The notes below the pieces were generated by a model. The model was given only the letters and a program-made list of their open reading frames with translations, searched no databases and was not told the DNA's origin. Positions 18,013 through 26,300 of a stretch of DNA of 64,000 nucleotides are shown one piece after another (within the stretch, counting starts at the first letter, position 1; every line of letters starts with the position of its first letter). The stretch covers positions 1 through 64,000 of the forward strand of contig JBKCXU010000115.1 in NCBI GenBank assembly GCA_046316025.1. The letters run 5' to 3'. Position numbers and translations under genes: made by a program. This stretch comes from JAJTHJ01 sp046316025 (GTDB taxonomy: Bacteria > Pseudomonadota > Gammaproteobacteria > Burkholderiales > Burkholderiaceae_F).

Positions 18013-18114
18013 CTATTGCCCGGAGTCGGACGGCGGTTTGCGACTGCGGTTGCGCGCGGAGTAGATCATCCACCCCGCCACCACGAGGCCGATGGCGGCC
18101 AGCACGACTTCCAT
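18013..18114 (-). CDS. 33-residue single-span membrane peptide
   Basis: Read on the minus strand: ATG 2 bases after the paraslipin stop, AGGAAA 8 bases upstream, stop 9 bases before the DUF294 start. The peptide has one hydrophobic helix (VVLAAIGLVVAGWMIYS) and a short basic, Pro/Ser-rich tail (ARNRSRKPPSDSGQ), with the positive charges predicted inside. Tight spacing, a good Shine-Dalgarno and the clear helix-tail layout support a real gene. Function unknown; it may anchor a neighbour to the membrane. Confidence 0.6.
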   Translation of the reverse strand: MEVVLAAIGLVVAGWMIYSARNRSRKPPSDSGQ

Positions 18115-18116
18115 CT

Positions 18117-19064
18117 TCAGTTTCCTTTCGCCGCTTGCTGCTTGACCACCGTCATCGCGGTGGCGATCAGGCTCGACACGTCGCCCAGATTGGCCGGCAC
18201 GATCAGCGTGTTATTGGTCTTCGCCAAGCCGGCGAAGGCTTCGATGTAGCGCTCGGCCACCTTGAGGTTGACCGCCTCGCCGCCGCCCGGCGACTGGATC
18301 GCCTCGGCCACGGCGCGGATCGCCTGGGCGGTGGCGTCGGCAACTGCCACCAACGCCTGCGCCTCGCCTTGGGCGACGTTGATCTGCGCCTGCTTGTCGC
18401 CCTCGGACTTGGCGATGGCCGCGGCGCGCGCGCCGGTGGCGACGTTGATCTGCTCCTGCATCTTGCCTTCGGAGGTGGCGATCACGGCGCGCTTCTCGCG
18501 CTCGGCGGTGATCTGCGCCTGCATTGCGCGCAGGATGTCGGACGGCGGTGTGAGGTCCTTGATCTCGTAGCGCAGTACCTTCACACCCCAGTTCATGGCC
18601 GCCTCGTCGATGGCGGCGACGACACTGCGGTTGATGACATCGCGCTCCTCGAAGGTCTTGTCCAGCTCCAGCTTGCCGATCACCGAGCGCAACGTGGTCT
18701 GCGCCAGCTGGGTGATCGCCAGCACGTAGTTGCTGGCGCCGTAGGAGGCGCGCTGCGGGTCGGTGACCTGGAAGAAGAGCACGCCGTCCACCGCCAATTG
18801 CGTGTTGTCGCGGGTGATGCAAACCTGGCTGGGCGTGTCGAGCGGGACTTCCTTGAGGCTGTGCCGGTAGGCCACGCGATCGACGAAGGGGATCACGATG
18901 TTCAACCCCGGGGCCAGGGTCGCGTGGTACTTGCCCAGCCGCTCGACCACCCAGGCCTGCTGCTGCGGCACGATGCGCACCGCCTTGACCACGAAGACGA
19001 TCGCCACCACCAGCAGCGCCAGCGCGACGAGCGTGGTGGCATCGATCGAGTATCCGTAGGGCAT
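18117..19064 (-). CDS. SPFH/stomatin-like paraslipin (QmcA-type)
   Basis: 315 residues from the ATG at 19064. One N-terminal membrane helix (LVALALLVVAIVFVV), then the band-7/SPFH domain (VPQQQAWVVERLGKY, GLNIVIPFVDRVAY), a long Ala/Glu/Gln coiled coil (about 190-270) and a hydrophobic C-terminus (LGDVSSLIATAMTVV). Paraslipins form large membrane-bound assemblies and usually pair with an NfeD protein, as here (gap of 29 bases). Their role is thought to be membrane-domain organisation and quality control. Confidence 0.93.
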   Translation of the reverse strand: MPYGYSIDATTLVALALLVVAIVFVVKAVRIVPQQQAWVVERLGKYHATLAPGLNIVIPFVDRVAYRHSLKEVPLDTPSQVCITRDNTQLAVDGVLFFQVTDPQRASYGASNYVLAITQLAQTTLRSVIGKLELDKTFEERDVINRSVVAAIDEAAMNWGVKVLRYEIKDLTPPSDILRAMQAQITAEREKRAVIATSEGKMQEQINVATGARAAAIAKSEGDKQAQINVAQGEAQALVAVADATAQAIRAVAEAIQSPGGGEAVNLKVAERYIEAFAGLAKTNNTLIVPANLGDVSSLIATAMTVVKQQAAKGN

Positions 19065-19093
19065 TGCCGTTCTCCGTTGCGCCGCGGGCGGCG

Positions 19094-19522
19094 TCAGTGA
19101 TTGCGGGCGACCACCACCAGCCGGTTGGCATGGATCGCCTGGATCGTGTACGCACCGGCGCGCGCCGGCTCGCCGCGTGCCAGTTCGACTTCCCACAAGG
19201 CGCCACGATACTGCGCCCGCGCGGTGCCGTCGCGGCCCCACTCGTCCACATGCACGGTTTGGCCGACGTCCATGTGCTGCACCGGATCGTGGGCCGAGCC
19301 ACGCGCACTGCGCAGCGCGCGCACGCGTCGCAGCCAGATGGAGCCGGCAAAGCCAATGGCCGCTGCGAGCACCAGTTGCAGTGCCAGCGGCCCGCCCGCC
19401 AGGGCGACCACGCCGCCGGCGGCAAAGGCCACCGCCAGCATCAGCAGATAAAAAGTCCCGGTGGCGAGCTCGGCCACCAGCAGCACGAGGCCGAGGACGA
19501 ACCAGAGGGTGGCGGCGGTCAT
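19094..19522 (-). CDS. NfeD family membrane protein
   Basis: 142 residues. Three to four hydrophobic segments (TLWFVLGLVLLVAELATG, FYLLMLAVAFAAGGVVALAG, LALQLVLAAAIGFAGSIW) are followed by a small soluble OB-fold domain (MDVGQTVHVDEWGRDGTARA, VEVELARG-like strand). It is the short NfeD form without the protease domain. NfeD proteins work with the adjacent SPFH protein in the inner membrane. Confidence 0.9.
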   Translation of the reverse strand: MTAATLWFVLGLVLLVAELATGTFYLLMLAVAFAAGGVVALAGGPLALQLVLAAAIGFAGSIWLRRVRALRSARGSAHDPVQHMDVGQTVHVDEWGRDGTARAQYRGALWEVELARGEPARAGAYTIQAIHANRLVVVARNH

Positions 19523-19541
19523 CGGGGAGTTCCTGTCGAAG

Positions 19542-20804
19542 TCAACGGTACAACCAATCGCGGGTCGGTGGCAGCGCAGTCGGGCCGGGCTCGGTTTGCT
19601 TGCTGGCGAGGATCTGATAGACGTTCATCCAGCCTTGGGCAAACCCATAAGCGCAGCCGGCCAGGTACGCGCGCCAGATGCGTAGCGTACGCGCCGGGAC
19701 GGTGGCCGCCGCCGCGCCGAGGCGGGCGTGCAGCCGCTGCGACCAGTGCGCCAGCGTGCGCGCATAGTGAGGGCGCAGGCTTTCGATGTCGTAGACCTCG
19801 AAGTGCTGCGCCCCCATCTCGCGCACCGCCAGATGCAGGTGCGGCAGTTCACCGCCGGGGAAGACGTACTTGTCGACAAAGTCGCCGGCGCCGGAGCCGA
19901 CCGGGCGGTTGTCGACGTCGGTCGCGGTAATGCCGTGGTTGAGAAAAAGCCCGCGCTCGCGCAGCACGCGCGCAACGGTGCCGAAGTACAGCGGCAGGTT
20001 GCGCAGCCCGACGTGTTCGAACATGCCGATGCTCGCCACCTTGTCGAAGCTGGCTTCGCCAAACCGCTCGACGACCTCGCGGTAGTCCAACTGCACGATC
20101 TCCACCCGGTCGGCGGCGCGCGCGGCCGCCGCCCGCTCGCGCGCCAACGTGGCCTGGCGGGCCGACAAGGTGATGCCGACCGCGTGCACGCCGTAACGCT
20201 GCGCCGCGTGCAGTACCAGCCCGCCCCAGCCGCAGCCGATGTCAAGCAACCGCTCCCCCGGGGCCAGGCCCAGCTTGCGGCAGACGTGGTCGAGCTTGTC
20301 GATCTGCGCCTGGTCGAGCGATTCCTCGCCGGTCTTGAAGTAGGCGCAGGAGTAGACCATCCGTTCGTCCAGCCACAGCTGGTAGAAGTCGTTGCCGACG
20401 TCGTAGTGGTACTGCACGTCGCGGCGGTCCTGTTGCACAGGATGGCGACCCAGCAGCAGCGCGAGCCGGGCGCCGGTGGGAGCGCCGCCGGCGGATGCCA
20501 ACCGCTCGGCCACGGCGAGCGCCTCCATCATGTCGCCTGCAAGGTCGATTTGCCCTTCGACATAGGCCTCGCCGAGCGCGCCCAGCGTGGGTCGCGCCAG
20601 CGTCGCCAGCGCCGCGTCGTCGCGCACGGTGAGGACGACCGTCGGATCGGTACCAAACTCGATTCGTGCGCCGTCGGGCAGCACGACGGCCAAGGGCGCG
20701 CCACCGCCTTCGCGCACGCGCTGCGCCAGTTTGTCCAGCCCACTGCCCACCGCCCGCGCCGCCACTTTGCGCGTGACGCGCCCAAGGATGCCCTCGCCCC
20801 ACAT
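19542..20804 (-). CDS. cfa: Cyclopropane-fatty-acyl-phospholipid synthase
   Basis: 420 residues from the ATG at 20804. It adds a methylene from SAM to double bonds of phospholipid acyl chains. N-terminal lipid-binding part (about 1-115, ARPTLGALGEAYVEGQIDL), then QYHYDVGNDFYQLWLDE, the SAM-binding LLDIGCGWGGL near residue 180 and the active-site region SIGMFEHVG near 250. Soluble, membrane-associated. It lies 20 bases upstream of nfeD on the same strand, with 74 bases behind the methyltransferase gene. Confidence 0.93.
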   Translation of the reverse strand: MWGEGILGRVTRKVAARAVGSGLDKLAQRVREGGGAPLAVVLPDGARIEFGTDPTVVLTVRDDAALATLARPTLGALGEAYVEGQIDLAGDMMEALAVAERLASAGGAPTGARLALLLGRHPVQQDRRDVQYHYDVGNDFYQLWLDERMVYSCAYFKTGEESLDQAQIDKLDHVCRKLGLAPGERLLDIGCGWGGLVLHAAQRYGVHAVGITLSARQATLARERAAAARAADRVEIVQLDYREVVERFGEASFDKVASIGMFEHVGLRNLPLYFGTVARVLRERGLFLNHGITATDVDNRPVGSGAGDFVDKYVFPGGELPHLHLAVREMGAQHFEVYDIESLRPHYARTLAHWSQRLHARLGAAAATVPARTLRIWRAYLAGCAYGFAQGWMNVYQILASKQTEPGPTALPPTRDWLYR

Positions 20805-20878
20805 GATCGAAGCCTCCCGCTCTGCAATGCGCAATTCTTGCGCAGCGGCGCGGCGGCGCCAAGCCGCGGCCGCGGTCA

Positions 20879-21667
20879 CTACCGGGTGGACGGGGCGGCC
20901 AAGCGCCGCTGTCGTTCAAAGAGACACACCGCCGCAGCGGCAGCGACGTTGAGCGACTCGACGGCGGCATCAAGCGGTATGCGCACCCGCAGCGCGCAGC
21001 GGGCCAGTGCCAGGGCCGAAAGCCCCTGCCCTTCGCTGCCGAACATCCAGCCCAGCGGGCCGGCCGGCAGTGTCGCTTCCCAAAGCGGCGGCGCATCGCG
21101 CACCACCGTGCCGATCCAGGGTCCGGCCAACCGCGCGGGCAGCGCGTCGAGCGCCACATCCTCTTCCAGTTGCAGCCGGAAGTGCGCACCCTGCCCTGCC
21201 CGCAGCACGCGCGGCGACCACAGGGCCGCCGTGCCTGGCCCGGCGTAGACCTGCCGCACGCCGGTAGCGGCGGCCAGCCGCAGCAGCGTGCCGGCGTTAC
21301 CGGGGTCTTGTATGCCTTCGAGGTAGATCGCATCGCCGGCCGCCGGCGGCGCGCCCGCGGCGGGCAAACGCAGCTCCAGGGCCAGGCCCACGCCGCGCTC
21401 GACCAGACCCAGGCGGTCGTACAAGTCGGCGGACAGTTCGTACACCGGTGCGGGTGTCGTTTGCGCCACGAGCGCGGCCACGTCCGGGGCACGTTCGCCC
21501 CGGCGCAACAGCACGGCCTCGACCGGCCTTGCCGCCGCCAGTGCCGCCTCCGCCAGGTGCAGACCTTCGGCGAGCGTTGCGCCCTCGGCGCGCACTGCGC
21601 GCGGCAGGGTGGCGAGGCGCAGCCAGCGCCGATACGCCGGATTGGCGGCTGAGGTGATGAGCTTCAT
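20879..21667 (-). CDS. SpoU/TrmH-family RNA 2'-O-methyltransferase
   Basis: 262 residues from the ATG at 21667. The N-terminal RNA-binding part starts [17 protein letters not shown]. The SPOUT knot shows the family motifs [16 protein letters not shown] (motif 1), [13 protein letters not shown] (motif 2) and [18 protein letters not shown] (motif 3). It methylates ribose in rRNA or tRNA using SAM; the target base cannot be read from sequence. It overlaps rnhB by 4 bases (ATGA) and ends the long lipid A/outer-membrane operon. Confidence 0.9.
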   Translation of the reverse strand: MKLITSAANPAYRRWLRLATLPRAVRAEGATLAEGLHLAEAALAAARPVEAVLLRRGERAPDVAALVAQTTPAPVYELSADLYDRLGLVERGVGLALELRLPAAGAPPAAGDAIYLEGIQDPGNAGTLLRLAAATGVRQVYAGPGTAALWSPRVLRAGQGAHFRLQLEEDVALDALPARLAGPWIGTVVRDAPPLWEATLPAGPLGWMFGSEGQGLSALALARCALRVRIPLDAAVESLNVAAAAAVCLFERQRRLAAPSTR

Positions 21668-22245
21668 CGGCCACCCATGCCGAGCAGCGCACGCACGGGG
21701 GCGAAGCTCGCCCGGTGCACCGCGCAGGGGCCCAGTTCGCGCAGGCAACGCAAGTGCTCGGCGGTGGGGTAACCGGCGTGGCGGGCAAAGCCGTAGCCAG
21801 GATGGTCGGCGTCGAGTGCGGCCATCAGCGCGTCGCGGTGGCACTTGGCGACGATCGAGGCGGCGGCAATCGCCGGCTCGCTGTCGTCGCCGCCGACGAT
21901 GGCGCGCGCCGGAATCGGCAGCCTGGGCAACCGGTTGCCGTCGATGAGCGCGAACTCGGCCGCCGGTGACAGCGCGGCGACGGCGCGGGCCATCGCCAGC
22001 AGGCTGGCGTGCAGGATGTTCAGCTCGTCGATCTCTTCGACACTGGCGCTGGCCACCGCCCATGCCAGCGCGTGCTCACGAATCTCGGCGTCGAGGCGCT
22101 CGCGTTGCCGCGCCGACAGTTGCTTGGAGTCGCGCAGGCCGGCAATCGAGCGCGCCGGGTCGAGGATCACAGCCGCCGCCACCACCGGGCCGGCCAGCGG
22201 GCCGCGCCCGACCTCGTCCACGCCGCAGACGCGCATGGGGGTCAT
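21664..22245 (-). CDS. rnhB: Ribonuclease HII
   Basis: 193 residues. It cuts RNA in RNA-DNA hybrids and removes misincorporated ribonucleotides. Catalytic acids appear in [15 protein letters not shown] (Asp-Glu), near ALIDGNRLP and [24 protein letters not shown] is a further family motif. The start at 22245 overlaps the lpxB stop as ATGA; an ATG three codons in (22236) is also possible. Confidence 0.96.
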   Translation of the reverse strand: MTPMRVCGVDEVGRGPLAGPVVAAAVILDPARSIAGLRDSKQLSARQRERLDAEIREHALAWAVASASVEEIDELNILHASLLAMARAVAALSPAAEFALIDGNRLPRLPIPARAIVGGDDSEPAIAAASIVAKCHRDALMAALDADHPGYGFARHAGYPTAEHLRCLRELGPCAVHRASFAPVRALLGMGGR

Positions 22246-23378
22246 GCGCCGGCAGCCTCCGCCACTGCATCGGCCACCAGCGCGGGCGTGTCGCGGCGCA
22301 GGGCGAGGTGATGCTCGGTGAACTCGGCGCGCAGGTCTTCCGCCTCCTGCGGACGATCCAGGTAGCGCAGCACCGCCCGCGCCATCGCCGGGGCAGACAC
22401 CGCTTCCTGGACGAACTCGGGCACGGCGAACCGGCCGCACAGCGCATTGGGCAGGCCGAGGTATGGGATCAGCGCCTTACGCCGGGTCAGCCACTCGGTC
22501 AGACGCGGAACGCGATAGGCGATCGCCATCGGCCGCTTGTACAGCAGCGCTTCCAGCGTGGCCGTGCCACCGGCGACCAGCACCGCGTCGGCGGCCTCCA
22601 GCGCATCGTGTGAACGGCCCAGCGTCAGCAGCACACGGCTGCGGTCGAGGCCGGCGGCGTCGAGCAGCGCGGACAAGCGCGCGCGCAGAGTCTCGTCGGC
22701 CGCCGGCAGCGCAATCTGCAAGTGCGCGTCGGCGCGCAGCATCTCGGCCATCGCCCCGGCGAACGGCGGGCCGAGCGCTTCGACTTCGGCCGGGCGGCTG
22801 CCCGGCAATACCGCGACGGTCGGTGCCTGCTCGGCCAGGCCCAGGCGTTGGCGCGCGGCGACGGCGTCCGGCACCAGCGGAATGCTGCTCGCCAGCGGGT
22901 GGCCGACGTAGTGGTGCTTCACGCCGGCCGCGGCAAAGATCGGCGCTTCGAACGGGAACAGCAACAACACGCAATCGACGGCGCTGCCGATGGTGCGCAG
23001 CCGCTCCGGGCGCCAGGCCCACACCGCCGGCGCGACGTACTGCACGGTGCCGATGCCGCGCGCGCGCAGACGTGCAGCGACCCCGAGATTGAAGTCCGGC
23101 GCATCGACGCCGACGAAGACGCGTGCCGGCCAGCGCGCGGCGCGTTCGATGAAGCCGGCGCGCAGCCGCAACAGGCGCGGCAAATGGCGCAGCACCTCGG
23201 CGTAGCCGCGCACCGACAGCTCGCGTACATGCCACCAGGCGTCGAAACCGGATTCGATCATCCGGTCGCCGCCGATGCCGGCGCAGTGCGCGGCCGGCAA
23301 CCGTTGCCGCAGCTGCGGCAGCACCAGGCCGGCGAGCAGGTCGCCCGAGGCTTCGCCCGCCGCGAACGCGATCTGCAC
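22242..23378 (-). CDS. lpxB: Lipid-A-disaccharide synthase
   Basis: 378 residues. It joins UDP-2,3-diacylglucosamine and lipid X to the lipid A disaccharide at the inner membrane. Markers: N-terminal [61 protein letters not shown] and the C-terminal [19 protein letters not shown]. It lies 11 bases after lpxA. Confidence 0.97.
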   Translation of the reverse strand: MQIAFAAGEASGDLLAGLVLPQLRQRLPAAHCAGIGGDRMIESGFDAWWHVRELSVRGYAEVLRHLPRLLRLRAGFIERAARWPARVFVGVDAPDFNLGVAARLRARGIGTVQYVAPAVWAWRPERLRTIGSAVDCVLLLFPFEAPIFAAAGVKHHYVGHPLASSIPLVPDAVAARQRLGLAEQAPTVAVLPGSRPAEVEALGPPFAGAMAEMLRADAHLQIALPAADETLRARLSALLDAAGLDRSRVLLTLGRSHDALEAADAVLVAGGTATLEALLYKRPMAIAYRVPRLTEWLTRRKALIPYLGLPNALCGRFAVPEFVQEAVSAPAMARAVLRYLDRPQEAEDLRAEFTEHHLALRRDTPALVADAVAEAAGA

Positions 23379-23389
23379 GGCGCCGATCG

Positions 23390-24187
23390 TCAGCGCATGA
23401 TGCCGCGCGTCGAGCTGGCCACGAACTGCGCCAGCAGCAGCAGGGGCTGCCGCTGCGCGTCCGTCTGCGCTTCGTCGCGGGCCAGCGCTTCGATGGCCGC
23501 CACCGCCTCGGCGGCACCGAGGTTATCGCGGTACAGCAGCTTGAAGGCGCGCCGCAGCAGCGCGATGGACTCGGCATCGAAGCCGCGCCGCTTCAGCCCC
23601 TCGACGTTGATGCCGCGCGGCTGCGCCGGGTAGCCCTGGCACATCGTGTAGGGCGGCAGGTCCTGCACCATCATCGAGCCACCGCCGACGAAGGCGTGCG
23701 CGCCGATGCGGACGAACTGATGCACCGCGCACATGCCGCCGAGAATTGCCCAGTCGCCGACCTCGACGTGGCCGCCGAGCGTGGCGGTGTTGGCGAGCAC
23801 GCAGTCGTCGCCGACGATGCAGTCGTGCGCGACGTGGACGTAAGCCATCACCCAGTTGCGCGAGCCGACGCGCGTGGTGCCGCCGCCCTGCACGGTGCCG
23901 GTGGAAAAGGTGCAGAACTCGCGGATCGTGTTGTCGTCGCCGATGATGAGCGCGGTGTCCTCGCCAGCGTACTTCTTGTCCTGCGGCGGGCCGCCGAGCA
24001 CCGCGTGCGCATGCACGACGTTGTTGCGTCCGAGGGTGGTGCGTCCGTCGATCACCACGTGGCTGCCGATCCGGCTGCCGGCACCAAGGGTCACCCGCGG
24101 GCCGATCACCGCCAGCGGACCGATCTCGACGTCGTCATCGAGCCGGGCGCCGGCGGCGACCTGCGCCGAAGGATGGATGCGCGCCAT
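23390..24187 (-). CDS. lpxA: UDP-N-acetylglucosamine O-acyltransferase
   Basis: 265 residues from the ATG at 24187, which shares a base with the fabZ stop (TGATG). It transfers hydroxyacyl chains from ACP to UDP-GlcNAc, the first lipid A step. Left-handed beta-helix hexapeptides (IHPSAQVAAGARLDDDVEIG) fill the N-terminal two thirds, with the catalytic His in YVHVAHDCIVGDD. The C-terminal helices are typical (GLKRRGFDAESI). Confidence 0.97.
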   Translation of the reverse strand: MARIHPSAQVAAGARLDDDVEIGPLAVIGPRVTLGAGSRIGSHVVIDGRTTLGRNNVVHAHAVLGGPPQDKKYAGEDTALIIGDDNTIREFCTFSTGTVQGGGTTRVGSRNWVMAYVHVAHDCIVGDDCVLANTATLGGHVEVGDWAILGGMCAVHQFVRIGAHAFVGGGSMMVQDLPPYTMCQGYPAQPRGINVEGLKRRGFDAESIALLRRAFKLLYRDNLGAAEAVAAIEALARDEAQTDAQRQPLLLLAQFVASSTRGIMR

Positions 24188-24642
24188 CAGCCGGCCCCGC
24201 CGGCCGCCGGCATCCGGCGCATCGCGCACATCAACTCCGCTTCGCACACCACCTGCCCGTCCACCAGGGCGCGGCAGGCGTACTTGCCGATGGCGGCCTT
24301 GGCGCGGAGGAAGTTCGCCTCCAGTCGCAACTGGTCGCCCGGCGCCACCGGCCGCTTGAAGCGCGCGCTGTCGATGCCGGCAAAGTAGAAGAGCGTTTTC
24401 TGCGCGTCCGCCGCGCTGATCGTCGAAAAGCCGAGGATCGCCGCAGCCTGCGCCATGGCTTCGACGATCAGCACACCAGGCATCACCGGATAGTGCGGAA
24501 AGTGGCCCATGAAGTAAGGCTCGTTGATCGTTACGTTCTTCAGCGCGACGATGCGCGTCGGCACCTCGATCTCGACGACCCGATCGACGAGCAGAATCGG
24601 GTAGCGATGCGGCAGCAGTTGCATTATCTCGTGGATGTTCAT
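24187..24642 (-). CDS. fabZ: 3-hydroxyacyl-ACP dehydratase FabZ
   Basis: 151 residues. It dehydrates 3-hydroxyacyl-ACP and competes with LpxA and LpxD for the same substrate, which explains its place between them. Hot-dog fold with [17 protein letters not shown], the active-site His in [18 protein letters not shown] and the Glu in [10 protein letters not shown]. It overlaps lpxD by 4 bases. Confidence 0.97.
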   Translation of the reverse strand: MNIHEIMQLLPHRYPILLVDRVVEIEVPTRIVALKNVTINEPYFMGHFPHYPVMPGVLIVEAMAQAAAILGFSTISAADAQKTLFYFAGIDSARFKRPVAPGDQLRLEANFLRAKAAIGKYACRALVDGQVVCEAELMCAMRRMPAAGGAG

Positions 24643-25721
24643 CGGTCTTCCTCATCGGTCGCGCCGGCGCGCCGCTCCAGCCGGCGCAGGCGCTGGCGCA
24701 GATCCGTCAGCTGACGCAACAGTGCCGCATTACGTTCCCAATCGCGGTGCGGCATCGAGGGGAACACGCCGGTGTAGAGACCGGGACGCTCGATCGAGGC
24801 GCCGATCAGGGTACCGCCGGCCACCACTGCATCGTCGCAGATCGTCAGATGGCCGCTGATCATCGCGGCGCCGCCCAGCTGGCAGCGGCGGCCGATGCGC
24901 GCGCTGCCGGCGATGCCGACACAGCCGGCGATCGCCGTGTGCGCGCCGATCGTGCAGTTGTGGCCAATCTGCACCTGGTTGTCGATCTTCACGCCGTCTT
25001 CGATCGACGTGTCGCCCATGGCGCCGCGGTCGATCGTGGTGTTGGCGCCGATCTCGACGTCGTCGCCGATCAGCACCCGGCCGCTTTGTGGAATCTTGAT
25101 CCAGCGCCCGTCCAGCGGGGCGAAGCCGAAGCCGTCGGCGCCGATCACGGCACCGCTGTGGACGATGCCGCGAGCGCCCAGGGTGCAGTCGGCTGCCACT
25201 ACCACACGCGGATACAGGCGCGTCTGCGCGCCGATCCTCGCGCCGGCGCCGATCGAGCAACCGGCACCGATCCAGGCGCCCCCTTCGACAATCGATCCGG
25301 CGGCGATAACGACGAAGTCATCAATGCGCGCGGTGGGATCGATGCGCGCGTCCGGATGCACGCTGGCGGAGCCGGCGATGCCCGGTGCGAACGCTGCGGT
25401 CGCGGCGAGCACCTGCGCGGCGAAGGCAAACCACGCGTAGGGCTGATCGCAGTACACGCGAACCGGGGGCGGCGGGCGCGATCCAAGGATTGCCTCGCCG
25501 TCGCGTCGCCGCAGGACGACGACCGCCGCCGCCGACTGTTCCAGCTGCGCCCGATAGCGGGGATGGGCGAAAAAACTCAACTCGGCGGCACCTGCCACCG
25601 TCAACGGTGCAGTGGCGGCCACGACGACGGCGGGGTCGCCGACCAACTCACAGCGCAAGCGCCCGTCGGCGCGCGCCTCCACCAAACTGGCCAGGTGCGC
25701 CAGCGCCAGAGCCGCCGCCAT
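24639..25721 (-). CDS. lpxD: UDP-3-O-(3-hydroxyacyl)glucosamine N-acyltransferase
   Basis: 360 residues. It adds the second hydroxyacyl chain in lipid A synthesis. The N-terminal uridine-binding domain ([18 protein letters not shown]) leads into a hexapeptide beta-helix ([34 protein letters not shown]) with the catalytic His in [14 protein letters not shown]. The C-terminal helix is Arg/Leu-rich ([16 protein letters not shown]). It starts 4 bases after the skp stop. Confidence 0.97.
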   Translation of the reverse strand: MAAALALAHLASLVEARADGRLRCELVGDPAVVVAATAPLTVAGAAELSFFAHPRYRAQLEQSAAAVVVLRRRDGEAILGSRPPPPVRVYCDQPYAWFAFAAQVLAATAAFAPGIAGSASVHPDARIDPTARIDDFVVIAAGSIVEGGAWIGAGCSIGAGARIGAQTRLYPRVVVAADCTLGARGIVHSGAVIGADGFGFAPLDGRWIKIPQSGRVLIGDDVEIGANTTIDRGAMGDTSIEDGVKIDNQVQIGHNCTIGAHTAIAGCVGIAGSARIGRRCQLGGAAMISGHLTICDDAVVAGGTLIGASIERPGLYTGVFPSMPHRDWERNAALLRQLTDLRQRLRRLERRAGATDEEDR

Positions 25722-25725
25722 CGGC

Positions 25726-26241
25726 TCACTTGCCGCCGTTGAGCGCGCGCAGCACTTTCTCGGTGATGTCCACGCGGGGGCTGAAAAACACCGCGTCCTG
25801 CACGATCAGATCGTATTTTTCTTGTTCGGCCAGCTGCTTGACGATGCGCTGCGTGCGCTCGAGCAGGCCCTGCAATTCCTCGCGCTGCCGTTGATTGAGA
25901 TCTTCGCGAAACTCGCGCTGGCGGCGCTGCAAGTCGCGATCCATCTCGGCCAGTTCGCGCTGCCGGCGGGCGCGATCGCCTTCGGCAAGCACCGGCGCGT
26001 CTTTTTCAAACCGCTCGGCCGCAGCCTTGAGCTTGGCCGCGGCATCCTGCAGGTCGCGATCCCGCTTGGCGAACTCCTGCTCCAGCTTCTGCGTGGCTGC
26101 CCGCGCCGGAGCGGAATCGCGCAGGATTCTCTCCGAGTTGACGTAACCCACCTTGATTTCCTGCGCCGAGGCCGGCAGCACCGTCAGTACGGCCAGGGCC
26201 GCACCCGCCGCACCTGCAATCCACCGTCTTAGTTGCGCCAT
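25726..26241 (-). CDS. skp: Periplasmic chaperone Skp/OmpH
   Basis: 171 residues from the ATG at 26241. Signal peptide ([20 protein letters not shown], cleaved before QEIKVG). The short beta core [19 protein letters not shown] is followed by long charged helices (about 50-140) that form the trimer's tentacles. Skp holds unfolded outer-membrane proteins and delivers them to BamA, which lies 59 bases upstream. Confidence 0.95.
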   Translation of the reverse strand: MAQLRRWIAGAAGAALAVLTVLPASAQEIKVGYVNSERILRDSAPARAATQKLEQEFAKRDRDLQDAAAKLKAAAERFEKDAPVLAEGDRARRQRELAEMDRDLQRRQREFREDLNQRQREELQGLLERTQRIVKQLAEQEKYDLIVQDAVFFSPRVDITEKVLRALNGGK

Positions 26242-26300
26242 CGAATTCTCGCTCCTTGCGAAAGCCGAAGATTCTGCCACAGGGCGGGGCTCGCCCTCCG

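Noticed and set aside
16246..18249. 667-codon open frame antisense to the DUF294 gene
   Set aside because: Composition of a shadow frame; the minus strand encodes recognisable cNMP, CBS and DUF294 domains.
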